Source: an uncultured Clostridia bacterium
GTDB taxonomy: Bacteria; Bacillota; Clostridia; Christensenellales; CAAEEZ01
Length of the DNA stretch: 64,000 nt
Reading direction: 5' to 3'
Assembly (NCBI GenBank): GCA_934365195.1
Contig: CAKRNA010000002.1
Span: 124,001-188,000 of the forward strand
The translations under genes and the position numbers were made by a program. Numbering within the stretch: position 1 is the first letter of the stretch; each line of letters starts with the position of its first letter. Shown here piece after piece: positions 31,746 through 41,496 of this stretch. Below the pieces are notes generated by a model. That model was not told the DNA's origin. It did no database searches and saw only the letters and a list, made by a program, of their open reading frames with translations.

Positions 31746-32765
31746 ATGCAAACTATCATTTCAAAAATCATTGAGCAATGTTCTTTGCTTATTGAGAACG
31801 CTAAGTTCACAAAAGAACTAGGCGACATCAGAATCAAATATTTTGGTAAAAACGGCGAATTTACCTCGCTTATGAAAGGTCTTAAAGACGTAAAGAAAGA
31901 GGATAAGCCTATCTTTGGTAAGATGCTAAACGATTGCAAAAAATCGTTAGAGGCTAAACTTGACGAGAAGTTTAACGCATTATCGCTTAGCGAAAAAAGT
32001 GCAAAACTAAAAGATGAAGAGGTGGATATTACTTTACCGGGAAAGGAGAGTGAAATCGGCGGATTGCACGTACTAAGCAAAGTTCGTGACGAAGTCGTAA
32101 ATATCTTCACAGGTCTTGGCTTTACCGTATCTGACGGACCTGAGATTGAAACCGATTACTTCTGTTTCCAAATGCTAAACATTCCAAAGGATCACCCGGC
32201 AAGAGATATGCAAGATTCCTTCTTTATAAACGACAACTTGATTCTTCGTACTCAAACGTCGTCGATGCAAGTAAGAACAATGTTAAAGCAAGAGCCTCCT
32301 ATTAGGATAATTAACCCGGGCAAAGTGTACAGAGTAGATAGCGACGCAACTCACTCTCCGATGTTCCAACAAATAGAGGGCTTGGTTGTAGACAAAAACG
32401 TTACCTTGTGCGACCTAAAAGGCTCGCTTGAAGTGTTTGCAAAAACCTTATTTGACAAAAACACCAAGGTAAGATTCCGTCCTTCGTACTTCCCGTTTAC
32501 CGAGCCTAGCGTAGAGGTTGACGTAAGTTGTCCGTTCTGCCAAGGCAAAGGCTGTAACCTATGTAAAGGCACGGGCTGGATAGAAATTCTTGGCGCCGGT
32601 ATCGTAAACCCTGTTGTTCTTGACAACTGCGGTATCGACAGCAAAAAGTACAGCGGATTTGCTTTTGGTATGGGCGTAGAGCGTATTGCAATGATTAAAT
32701 ACGGCATTCCCGATATGCGTATTTTGTTCTCTAACGACATGAGATTTTTGAAGCAATACAAATAG
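31746..32765 (+). CDS. pheS: Phenylalanyl-tRNA synthetase alpha subunit
   Basis: The class II catalytic subunit (339 residues) that charges tRNA-Phe. The N-terminal coiled-coil arm is followed by motif 2 (PGKVYRVDSDATHSPMFQQIEGLVVD) and motif 3 (FAFGMGVERIAMIKYGIPD). CPFCQGKGCNLCKGTGW is a typical bacterial PheS insert. The frame is open into the T-box from a start at 31677, but AGGAG at 31736-31740 marks the ATG at 31746. Confidence 0.97.
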   Translation: MQTIISKIIEQCSLLIENAKFTKELGDIRIKYFGKNGEFTSLMKGLKDVKKEDKPIFGKMLNDCKKSLEAKLDEKFNALSLSEKSAKLKDEEVDITLPGKESEIGGLHVLSKVRDEVVNIFTGLGFTVSDGPEIETDYFCFQMLNIPKDHPARDMQDSFFINDNLILRTQTSSMQVRTMLKQEPPIRIINPGKVYRVDSDATHSPMFQQIEGLVVDKNVTLCDLKGSLEVFAKTLFDKNTKVRFRPSYFPFTEPSVEVDVSCPFCQGKGCNLCKGTGWIEILGAGIVNPVVLDNCGIDSKKYSGFAFGMGVERIAMIKYGIPDMRILFSNDMRFLKQYK

Positions 32766-32775
32766 GAGGATAAAA

Positions 32776-35169
32776 ATGAAAGTACCTTATAGTTGGTTAA
32801 AAGATTTTGTAGATATAGACGTAACGCCTGAAATACTTGCGGACAAACTCGTTAGCGCGGGTTTTGAGGTAGAAGATATTATTTCTGACGGCAACAAGTG
32901 TAAAAACGTGGTGACGGGACGTATCGAGGAAATTGTGCCGCACCCGGATAGCGACCACATGGTTATTTGTCAACTTAACGTCGGTGGAGAGGAACTTGTG
33001 CAAATCGTTACCGGCGCAAGTAACGTGGCGGTCGGCGACGTAGTACCCGTTGCTATGCATAACTCGTACTTACCTGACGGCACGAACATTAAAAAAGGCA
33101 AACTTCGTGGCATTCCGTCTTTTGGTATGCTTTGCTCGGGCGGAGAACTAAATTTGACCGAGGAGGATTTTGCAGGCGCAGGTGTGTACGGTATTTTGCA
33201 ACTTGATAAAAACCTACCGCTTGGAAAAGACATTAACGAAGTAGTTCTACAAGGCGACGTGATTTTGGACGTTGCTATCACTGCAAACAGACCGGATTGT
33301 AATAGCATTATAGGTGTTGCTCGTGAGGTTGCTTCGGTACTTAACAAGCCGTTTAAGGACGTTGAAATAGGCTACGAAGAGGACAAAACCGACGATATAA
33401 AAAATTACGTAGACGTTATTGTTGAAAGCGAAAACTGTAATCACTATATTGCAAAAGCGGTAAAAGACGTTGTGATTAAGGAGTCGCCAAACTACATTCA
33501 AAAGAGATTGCTTGCTTGTGGCATTCGTCCTATAAACAATATCGTGGACTTCACAAACTACGTGCTACTTGAAATCGGTCAACCTATGCACGCATTTGAC
33601 GAGGCGGAGTTAAAGGACAAAACCATAGTCGTACGTCAAGCAAAAGAGGGCGAAGTTTTGGTAACGCTTGATGGCGCTGAAAACAAACTTGACGAAACGA
33701 TGCTTGTAATTTGCGATAAGACAAGTCCCGTTGCCGTTGCAGGTATTATGGGTGGGCTTGGTTCAGGCATAAAGGACGACACTAAGGCGGTTGTTTTTGA
33801 GTCCGCTAAATTTGCTCGTGATAGCGTACGTCGTACTTCTAGAAAATTAAAACTTGCTTCTGACAGTAGCCAAAGATTTGAAAAGGGCATTGATTACGTA
33901 TCGCAAAACACCGCAATCGACAGGATTTTGACCTTGATTTACCAAACTGAAAGCGGCAAAATCGTTGGCGGAATGCGTGAGTATATCGATAAGCCTAATG
34001 CGGTAAGAACCGTTAAATTCGCCTCTTGGGAAATCACTAAAATTCTTGGAATTAAGATTAGCGACGAGGAAATAATTAGGATTTTGTCGTCACTTCAATT
34101 CGTTATCACAAAGAATGGCGAGGAGTTTGCGGCAGAAATTCCGCTTTACCGTGAGGACGTAATAAACGCAAACGATATTGCTGAAGAACTAATTAGAATG
34201 CACGGTTACGACCACATAACCTCCACGCTTTTTGTCAACCCTACGCAAACGCAAGGCGGAAAAACAAGTTATCAAAAATTTGAAGATAAACTAAAACAAA
34301 CCTTGTGCGGAATGGGTATTTATGAGGGAATAAGTTATTCGTTTATCACGCCAAAGGCATTCGATATGCTTTGTTTAAAGGAAGATGACGAAAGAAGAAA
34401 CGCCATAAAACTACTAAATCCGCTTGGCGAGGACCTTAGCGTTATGAGAACTACGCTTGTTCACAGTATGGTTCAAAGCATGGCAAACAACCTTGCTAAG
34501 AGCGTAAATAGTGGCAGAATTTTTGAGATTGCAAGAACTTATTTGCCAAAAGAGTTCCCTATCGTAAACCAACCAAACGAGGTGGAAAACCTTGTTATCG
34601 GTTTGTTTGGCGAGGGTGAGGACTTCTTCACCGCAAAAGGTGTGGTTGAAAATATACTAAAAGTGTTTAATATCGACGCAAGATACGTGAGGGCTAGCGA
34701 ACCTTATTTGCACGACGGACGTAGCGCAGAAATTTTGTGCGGAAAGAACGTTGTGGGTAAATTCGGCGAGGTGCACCCAAAAGTTTTGGCTAACTACGAA
34801 ATCAGCCAAAGAGTTTACGTTGTTGAAATCGAACTTGAAAAGATATTTAGAATTAAAAAGGACTTCAAGCCGTTTGTAAACATTCCAAAATATCCGTCGG
34901 TAAGCCGTGATATTGCGGTAATCGTAGACAAAACCGTAATCGCTGAAGATATTATCGCAACCGTTAAAAAGACGGGCGGCAAAATGCTGGAAGAGGCAAA
35001 TATTTTCGACGTGTTCACTTCAAAACAAATAGGCGAAAATAACAAGAGCGTGGCTATATCCATGGTGTTTAGGGCTGAAGACAGAACCTTGACCGAGGAG
35101 GTAATCAGCGCTCAAATCGAAAGAATACTTAAAGCCCTAGAAGTAAGGGTTGGAGCAAAATTACGTTAA
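32776..35169 (+). CDS. pheT: Phenylalanyl-tRNA synthetase beta subunit
   Basis: A 797-residue subunit that binds tRNA and edits mischarged Tyr-tRNA. It starts with VPYSWLKDFVD, followed by the EMAP-like tRNA-binding domain (residues 40-155), the B3/B4 editing domain, the B5 domain, the catalytic-like core and a C-terminal anticodon-binding domain (FVNIPKYPSVSRDIAVIV). It follows pheS by 10 nt and overlaps the U32 gene start by 1 nt (TAATG). Confidence 0.97.
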   Translation: MKVPYSWLKDFVDIDVTPEILADKLVSAGFEVEDIISDGNKCKNVVTGRIEEIVPHPDSDHMVICQLNVGGEELVQIVTGASNVAVGDVVPVAMHNSYLPDGTNIKKGKLRGIPSFGMLCSGGELNLTEEDFAGAGVYGILQLDKNLPLGKDINEVVLQGDVILDVAITANRPDCNSIIGVAREVASVLNKPFKDVEIGYEEDKTDDIKNYVDVIVESENCNHYIAKAVKDVVIKESPNYIQKRLLACGIRPINNIVDFTNYVLLEIGQPMHAFDEAELKDKTIVVRQAKEGEVLVTLDGAENKLDETMLVICDKTSPVAVAGIMGGLGSGIKDDTKAVVFESAKFARDSVRRTSRKLKLASDSSQRFEKGIDYVSQNTAIDRILTLIYQTESGKIVGGMREYIDKPNAVRTVKFASWEITKILGIKISDEEIIRILSSLQFVITKNGEEFAAEIPLYREDVINANDIAEELIRMHGYDHITSTLFVNPTQTQGGKTSYQKFEDKLKQTLCGMGIYEGISYSFITPKAFDMLCLKEDDERRNAIKLLNPLGEDLSVMRTTLVHSMVQSMANNLAKSVNSGRIFEIARTYLPKEFPIVNQPNEVENLVIGLFGEGEDFFTAKGVVENILKVFNIDARYVRASEPYLHDGRSAEILCGKNVVGKFGEVHPKVLANYEISQRVYVVEIELEKIFRIKKDFKPFVNIPKYPSVSRDIAVIVDKTVIAEDIIATVKKTGGKMLEEANIFDVFTSKQIGENNKSVAISMVFRAEDRTLTEEVISAQIERILKALEVRVGAKLR

Positions 35170-37538
35170 TGAAAATGGAATTACTTTCGCCGGCGGGGGA
35201 CGTAGCGTCCTTCAAACAAGCGATAGACAAAGGCGCTGATGCGGTGTATTTTGGCTTGCAAAACTTCAACGCTAGGCGTAATGCGGACAATTTTAACAAT
35301 GAAAACGTAGATAAGTGGGTAAAATATGCCCACTTATTTGGCGTTAAGGCGTACGTTACGTTAAATACCAACGTGAAAGACAGCGAAAAAGACGAACTTA
35401 TTAAAGTAATCTTGGCTTGCAAAAACGCCAAAATAGACGCCTTTATCGTTACCGACATGATGACGGCGTGCCTTGTTAGAAAGTACACGGATATTCCTAT
35501 GCACGCAAGTACGCAAATGGGCGTAAGTAATTTATACGGCGCAAAATACTTGGAAAACCTAGGTTTTACTAGGGTTGTGCTTGCTCGTGAAACCTTGGAA
35601 AAGGATATAATCGACATCAAAAAGCACACAAATCTAGAGATTGAATATTTTGTTCACGGCGCACTTTGTGTGTGTTATTCCGGTCAATGCTTATTCTCCT
35701 CGATTATTAGTGGCGAAAGCGGAAACAGGGGGCTATGCAAACAACCGTGTAGGCAACTTTATCAGTCCGAAAAGGAAAGCGGCTACCTATTATCTACCAA
35801 AGATTTGTGCCTTATAGACAAAATTGAAAAATTAAATAGCCTTGGAATAGACAGCCTAAAAATAGAGGGCAGATTAAAGCGCCCCGAGTACGTAGGCGTC
35901 GTTACCAAAAATTACAGAGAGGCAATAGACGAATTTTATTTAAATTGCTCCTTTAAAAATGATAAGAGAATATCTGAACTTAAAAAAGTGTACAATCGTG
36001 GCGGCTACACGAGGGGATATTTGTTTAATGACGACGTAACTTACAAAAAAGTGCAAAATCATATAGGCGAAAAAGTAGGAGAGATTGTAAGACTTAACGG
36101 GAAATACTCTGTTCTAAAAGGAAAATTCGATAAAGAGAGCGGTTATAAAATTTTTAGAAACGGCGAAGAAATTTGCGGCGGAAAATTCAACCTCGTCAAA
36201 AATTTAGGCGGCGGGGAATTTTTAGTCGACTATTTTGGTAAAATAGGCGACGAATTCAACGTAACTACCGACGCTAATCAACTTAACGATATATCGCAAT
36301 ATTCAAGAAAATTAAACGCAAATATTGAGATAAAAGCAAACGTAGGCGATTATTTGTATATCACAGCAAGTTGTAATGACATAGGCATAAATATTCAATC
36401 CACCGATAAAATATTAAAAGCAGAAAATAAACCTATTACCAAAGAGGACGTAGTTAAAATCTTTAACAAAGTGGGTGATACCGTGTTTAATCCTAATATC
36501 ATTGCTTCAATCGATAATGACGCATTTTACCCGTTATCAAAACTTAACAGTTTAAGAAAGGAAACCTACGTTTACCTAGAAAATAAAATAATCGAGAATT
36601 ACGAAAGTAATCTATATAATACGTATAAAGAAAACACTAATTCTACAGAAACTAATATTCTAGAATACTTTAATCTACAAAACAATGAGAATGTAGAGCA
36701 ATGTATTATTAAAAATGGCGAATTAGATAATACTAGCAAAACCGGTCAAAATCATAAAAGATTAGTTGCGGTAGAAACAGATTCGGCAGAAATAGGTAAA
36801 GACACGCTAAAAAATATCGACCTACTTGTTGTAAACCCATTCTATTTAATAGGTGACGATATTATCGAAACGTACTTTAAACTAATTAAAACCAACAACT
36901 TAAAAACCGAAATATATCTAAAACTTCCAACGATTGCAAGAGGAAGCGATATAACCGTAATAGAAAATATTTTGGATAAATATTCAAAAAAACTTGATGG
37001 GCTTTACTTTAACACGATATACGGTTTTGAACTAGCAAGAAAGTATAAACTTAAAGCGTTTGGCGGTTTAGGACAAAATTTGTATAACTCAATCGCAATA
37101 AATAATAAAGAATTTACTTACGAGGTTTTGTCTGCCGAGTTAAATAAAGATGAAATCAAAAAATTATCTAATCAAAAAACTTTTGTTTATGCGTTTGGGA
37201 AATTACCGCTTATGACGTTTGCGCATTGCGTAAATAAAAACGTAAACAACGTGAATTGTAATGCTTGTAATAAGTTGCCAAACGTAAGAGAAACCTATAT
37301 TAAGGACAAAAAATACGAGTTTACGATAAAAAGAAATAAGGTAAATAGTTGTTATTTTACTTTGTACAACAGTTTTACCACAAATATTTTAGATTATTGT
37401 AATAAATATAATTTAAATGTTTATATTGATATGGTACAATATACGGGAAGTATAGGTTCTACCTTAGATTTATTGTTTAAGGGCGGTGAACCTTGTGAAA
37501 ATTACACAAAAGGGCACTTAAATAGAGGTGTGAAGTGA
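35169..37538 (+). CDS. U32-family protein (collagenase-like, RNA hydroxylation-associated type)
   Basis: The N-terminal half (about 330 residues) is a U32 domain: MELLSPAGDVASFKQAIDKG at the start and the U32 signature EYFVHGALCVCYSGQCLFSS. Relatives of this group are TrhP and RlhA, which help hydroxylate RNA uridine or cytidine; the peptidase name is historical. The C-terminal half contains a second barrel-like part with a small Cys cluster (CVNKNVNNVNCNAC). At 789 residues it is among the long members. The 3' half of the gene is clearly more AT-rich than the 5' half. An alternative start is the ATG at 35175. Confidence 0.88.
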   Translation: MKMELLSPAGDVASFKQAIDKGADAVYFGLQNFNARRNADNFNNENVDKWVKYAHLFGVKAYVTLNTNVKDSEKDELIKVILACKNAKIDAFIVTDMMTACLVRKYTDIPMHASTQMGVSNLYGAKYLENLGFTRVVLARETLEKDIIDIKKHTNLEIEYFVHGALCVCYSGQCLFSSIISGESGNRGLCKQPCRQLYQSEKESGYLLSTKDLCLIDKIEKLNSLGIDSLKIEGRLKRPEYVGVVTKNYREAIDEFYLNCSFKNDKRISELKKVYNRGGYTRGYLFNDDVTYKKVQNHIGEKVGEIVRLNGKYSVLKGKFDKESGYKIFRNGEEICGGKFNLVKNLGGGEFLVDYFGKIGDEFNVTTDANQLNDISQYSRKLNANIEIKANVGDYLYITASCNDIGINIQSTDKILKAENKPITKEDVVKIFNKVGDTVFNPNIIASIDNDAFYPLSKLNSLRKETYVYLENKIIENYESNLYNTYKENTNSTETNILEYFNLQNNENVEQCIIKNGELDNTSKTGQNHKRLVAVETDSAEIGKDTLKNIDLLVVNPFYLIGDDIIETYFKLIKTNNLKTEIYLKLPTIARGSDITVIENILDKYSKKLDGLYFNTIYGFELARKYKLKAFGGLGQNLYNSIAINNKEFTYEVLSAELNKDEIKKLSNQKTFVYAFGKLPLMTFAHCVNKNVNNVNCNACNKLPNVRETYIKDKKYEFTIKRNKVNSCYFTLYNSFTTNILDYCNKYNLNVYIDMVQYTGSIGSTLDLLFKGGEPCENYTKGHLNRGVK

Positions 37539-39886
37539 TAAAAAGCAAGACTTTAAAAGTACTTGAGTACGACAAAATATTAGAAATGCTTTCAAAAATG
37601 GCAGAGTCCCAAAAGGCAAAGGAAATGATATACGAGCAATCGCCTTCGCCGTCTTTTGACTACGCTTTAACACTTCAACAGGAAACTAGCGAGGCGTACG
37701 ATATTATGTACAACTTTGCACTTAATCCCTACTTTTCGGTAGACGATATCAGCGTGATTTTACAGTCGGCAAGAAAAATGTCGCTACTAAGTATGGCGGA
37801 TTTACTAAAAATCGCAAGAGTGCTAAGGGTGGCTAGAAACTTGAAAACCACCATTTTTAAGGCTGAAAACAGCAAAATTTCGCTAATAAAGTCCTACGTA
37901 GACGGTATTTATACCAACCAAAACTTAGAGGCGGATATTGAAAAGAGCATTTTGTCCGAAACGGAAATGTCCGACTACGCATCGAAAGATTTAAAAAGCA
38001 TTCGTGACGCAATAAAAAGGCAAAACGAAAAAATAAGGCAAAAACTAAATAGTTACGTCACTTCGTCAACCTACCAAAAGGCGCTACAAGATAATATCGT
38101 AACCATAAGAAAAGATAGGTTTGTACTACCGGTAAAAGCCGAGTACAAAAATATGATTGATGGCATCGTTCACGACGAATCTTCAAGCGGCGCAACCGTA
38201 TACATTGAGCCTATGGCGATTGTGAACCTAAACAACGAAATCGTATCGCTAAAAACACAGGAACAAGCGGAAATCGTCAAGATTTTGCAAGCGTTTACTG
38301 TTGTTGTCAGCGGCGAGGCGGAGACTATTCAGCGAAACTTCGATATCATTACTAGCCTTGACGTAATCTTTGCAAAAGCAAAACTAGGCAAGGAAATGAA
38401 GGGTAATTTGCCGATTTTAAACGACGAGGGCAAAATTAACGTTATTCGTGGCAGACACCCGCTTATTGATAAGGATAAAGTTATGCCTATATCCATAAAC
38501 TTAGGCATTGATTTTGACATGCTTGTAATCACAGGTCCGAACACGGGCGGCAAGACCGTAACGTTAAAACTCGTGGGCTTGTTCACTCTTATGGCGCTTA
38601 GCGGAATGCTTCTTCCTCTTGACGAGGGTAGCACGCTATCCTATTTTGAGGCGGTGAACTGTGATATCGGCGACGAACAAAGCATCGAGCAAAGCCTATC
38701 CACGTTCAGTTCGCACCTTAAAAATATCGTACAAATCGTGAACACGGTAAACGACAAGTCGCTTTTACTATTTGACGAACTTGGCGCAGGCACAGATCCA
38801 AGCGAAGGTGCGGCGCTTGCGACTGCAATATCCGAGTACGTGCTTAAATCCGGAGCAAAGGCAATCGTAACCAGCCACTACAACGAACTAAAAGAGTTTA
38901 GCATGGTAACTAATCGTGTCGAAAACGCAAGTATGGACTTTAACCCGATTACTTTCGAGCCTATTTACAAACTGATTATAGGCGTTGCGGGCTCGTCTAA
39001 CGCACTTCAAATTGCAAAAAGATTAGGGCTTAAAGAGGAGATTATAACCCTAGCGGACTCTAAAATATCTAGCGATAAAAAGGAATTTGACAACATTATA
39101 AAAACCGCACACAAAACCAAAAAAGAGGCGGAGTATTACCTTGAAGAAATCTACAAGGATAGGCAGGAAGAAAAGGAACTTTTGGCAAAAATTAAGGACG
39201 ATAGGGAAAAATTACTAAAAGCCCAAGAAGAACTTAATAATAAGTTGCGAAAGGACTCTAAGAGCCTTATTGAAGACACGGTGAGTGAAGCGGAAGATAT
39301 CATTGACGAGATGAAAAAACTGCTTAAAACACCTACCGAACAGAATATTTTTACCGCACGAAAACTGAAAAAACAACTTGAAAATATGTCGGTAAAATAC
39401 GAGGATAAGGTGGAAAGCGAATACGTGGAGGATACGTCGCCGATTACGGTAGGCTCGTGCGTTTTGCTTAAATCCTTAGGTAAACAAGGCATTGTAGAAA
39501 GCATCAATCCAAACAAAAACAGCGTGAGAATTAGGCTTGGCAACATCACGATGGACGCAAAAATGCACGAAATAGTTAAGGTGAAAGCAAACAAAGTTAA
39601 GCCAAAGCCTGTGAACGTATCCAAAGAATTTTCGACAGAGAGTCTAAAAACCGAACTTAACGTTATAGGTAAAACTGTGGACGAGGCGATTGTTGACGTT
39701 GATAATTTTATCGACAAAGCAAGCACGCTTGGGGCAACGGAAGTTAGAATTATTCACGGAAAAGGCACGGGAAGGCTTAGAAAAGGCGTGCAAGAGCACC
39801 TAAAAAAGCACACTTTAGTGAAGTCTTTTAGAAACGGCGGATACGGAGAAGGAGAAACGGGGGTAACGATAGTTACGTTGAAATAA
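37535..39886 (+). CDS. mutS2: MutS2 (ribosome rescue ATPase / anti-recombination endonuclease)
   Basis: A 783-residue protein with MutS core and ATPase domains. Walker A is GPNTGGKT and Walker B is LLLFDELGAGTDPSEG. A long coiled coil (residues about 510-620) and a C-terminal Smr domain (LNVIGKTVDEAIVDVDNFID, then IIHGKGTGRLRKGV) follow. In Bacillus MutS2 splits collided ribosomes; an anti-recombination role is also reported. The start is GTG overlapping the previous stop (GTGA), with GAGG at 37525. Confidence 0.95.
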   Translation: MIKSKTLKVLEYDKILEMLSKMAESQKAKEMIYEQSPSPSFDYALTLQQETSEAYDIMYNFALNPYFSVDDISVILQSARKMSLLSMADLLKIARVLRVARNLKTTIFKAENSKISLIKSYVDGIYTNQNLEADIEKSILSETEMSDYASKDLKSIRDAIKRQNEKIRQKLNSYVTSSTYQKALQDNIVTIRKDRFVLPVKAEYKNMIDGIVHDESSSGATVYIEPMAIVNLNNEIVSLKTQEQAEIVKILQAFTVVVSGEAETIQRNFDIITSLDVIFAKAKLGKEMKGNLPILNDEGKINVIRGRHPLIDKDKVMPISINLGIDFDMLVITGPNTGGKTVTLKLVGLFTLMALSGMLLPLDEGSTLSYFEAVNCDIGDEQSIEQSLSTFSSHLKNIVQIVNTVNDKSLLLFDELGAGTDPSEGAALATAISEYVLKSGAKAIVTSHYNELKEFSMVTNRVENASMDFNPITFEPIYKLIIGVAGSSNALQIAKRLGLKEEIITLADSKISSDKKEFDNIIKTAHKTKKEAEYYLEEIYKDRQEEKELLAKIKDDREKLLKAQEELNNKLRKDSKSLIEDTVSEAEDIIDEMKKLLKTPTEQNIFTARKLKKQLENMSVKYEDKVESEYVEDTSPITVGSCVLLKSLGKQGIVESINPNKNSVRIRLGNITMDAKMHEIVKVKANKVKPKPVNVSKEFSTESLKTELNVIGKTVDEAIVDVDNFIDKASTLGATEVRIIHGKGTGRLRKGVQEHLKKHTLVKSFRNGGYGEGETGVTIVTLK

Positions 39887-40350
39887 TGTTACAAAATTTT
39901 TACGAAATTACTGTACAAAACACGTCTGGTAAATGGCTGAAAACGTACCGAGCATTGCTTGTTATAAATATTTTGCTAAAACTTCTATCGGTTAGTTTAA
40001 TCAGCCTTACATCGATATTTTCCGAGTATTACTGGTTTTTGGTAGTCGGCGTTTTTGCAATCAGTATGATTATTAGTGCGCTTTCGGGTAATATCCTAAA
40101 ATATTATAAGTACACCTTTAAAGCGGGCGAACTTGAAGTTAGGCGAGTTGGATTTAACAAAAAAGAAAAACTGATTTTTTGTGATAATTTAGAAAACTAC
40201 CACTTTAGCAAAAAATACGTAAGTAACACGATAGAGGCGTACTCTGAAACCTTTACCGCAATAATTACAAACAACGAAAAATATTTATTGTTTTCGCCTG
40301 ATAGGTATATGATCGGGCTACTTGAAAACAGTATAAAGGTGAATAAATGA
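39886..40350 (+). CDS. Unknown membrane protein, 154 aa, YcxB-like layout
   Basis: Not recognised as a named gene. Two adjacent membrane helices (about residues 24-45 and 47-67) split an N-terminal segment from a C-terminal beta-rich cytoplasmic part of about 80 residues (YTFKAGELEVRRV and after). That layout is like YcxB/PH-like membrane proteins. Start and stop overlap both neighbours (TAATG and ATGA), so it is part of the mutS2-cysteine desulfurase-thiI operon. Confidence 0.75.
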   Translation: MLQNFYEITVQNTSGKWLKTYRALLVINILLKLLSVSLISLTSIFSEYYWFLVVGVFAISMIISALSGNILKYYKYTFKAGELEVRRVGFNKKEKLIFCDNLENYHFSKKYVSNTIEAYSETFTAIITNNEKYLLFSPDRYMIGLLENSIKVNK

Positions 40351-41489
40351 TATATTTTGACAACGGCGCAACCACAAAATGCTACGAAGAAGTGGTTGAA
40401 ATTTTTAGAAAATACGCAATAAACGATTATTTTAATCCTTCCGCTTTGTACCACGAGGCAATAAGTGTAAGTAAAGAGGTGACCACGGCAAGAGAGAGCC
40501 TAATAAAAAGGGTGAATTTTGACGGCAACTTGATTTTTACGGCAAGCGGTTCTGAGGCGGACAACCTAGCGCTACTGTGCTGTAAAAAAAGAAACGGCGG
40601 CAAAATAATCGTGTCAAACAGCGAACATTCGGCAATTTTCCAAACCGCTAAAGAACTTGAAAGACGAGGCTACGAGGTAATTTTCGCTCCCGTTGATTCG
40701 TGCGGCAGGGTGATAATAGAGGAGTTTGAAAAACTACTAAGCGATAAGGTTTGCCTAGTAAGTATTATGCACGTAAACAACGAAACGGGCGCTGTAAACG
40801 ATATTGAAAAAATCGCAAAACTTACCAAAAAATATTCGCCACGTTGCATCGTTCATAGCGACGGAGTACAAGCGTTTGGAAAACTAAAAATAAACCTAAA
40901 CAAACTTGGCGTGGACTTATATTCGATTAGTGGACACAAAATTCACGCACCAAAGGGAATAGGCGGGCTTTTTGTTAAAAAAGGCGTAAATCTTTCACCT
41001 ATTATTTTTGGCGGCGGACAAGAATTTAAAGTAAGGTCAGCAACTGAAAACGTGCCGTACATAAAAGCGCTTGAATACGCAGCAAACACCGTTTATGCCG
41101 ATTTTGACGAAAAATACTCTAAAAAAATGGAAATTATAGAGTATATTCGTAATGAAGTTACAAAAAATGTGGAGGACGTAATATGCCTTACCCCAACTAA
41201 AAACGGACACTTTGCACCGCATATTATATCATTTGCATTTAAGGACGTAAGGGGCGAGGTTTTGATGCACACGCTTGAAAAAGACGGCTACGTCGTGGGT
41301 ATCGGCTCGGCTTGTTCGTCACACAGAGGAACGGGCAGAATTCAAGAGGCAATCGGGCTAACTAAGGACTACGAAAAGGGTGAACTAAGGATAAGCATAT
41401 CCGAATTTAACACGCTTGAAGAGGCAAAAGGTCTTACCGAAAAACTAATCAAAAACGTAAAAGAATTAAGGGAATTTATACAAAAGTAG
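40347..41489 (+). CDS. Cysteine desulfurase (NifS/IscS-like, probable ThiI partner)
   Basis: A PLP enzyme of 380 residues that takes sulfur from cysteine. The PLP lysine is in SGHKIHAPKGIGG, and the persulfide cysteine is in GSACSSHRGTGR. It lies 7 nt before thiI. In Bacillus the equivalent pair is nifZ-thiI, in which the desulfurase feeds ThiI for 4-thiouridine in tRNA, and the same job is inferred here. Confidence 0.92.
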   Translation: MIYFDNGATTKCYEEVVEIFRKYAINDYFNPSALYHEAISVSKEVTTARESLIKRVNFDGNLIFTASGSEADNLALLCCKKRNGGKIIVSNSEHSAIFQTAKELERRGYEVIFAPVDSCGRVIIEEFEKLLSDKVCLVSIMHVNNETGAVNDIEKIAKLTKKYSPRCIVHSDGVQAFGKLKINLNKLGVDLYSISGHKIHAPKGIGGLFVKKGVNLSPIIFGGGQEFKVRSATENVPYIKALEYAANTVYADFDEKYSKKMEIIEYIRNEVTKNVEDVICLTPTKNGHFAPHIISFAFKDVRGEVLMHTLEKDGYVVGIGSACSSHRGTGRIQEAIGLTKDYEKGELRISISEFNTLEEAKGLTEKLIKNVKELREFIQK

Positions 41490-41496
41490 GAGCAAT

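Noticed and set aside
39151..39726. Minus-strand ORF of 191 codons inside mutS2
   Set aside because: Low-complexity shadow of the mutS2 coiled coil; mutS2 is certain on the plus strand.
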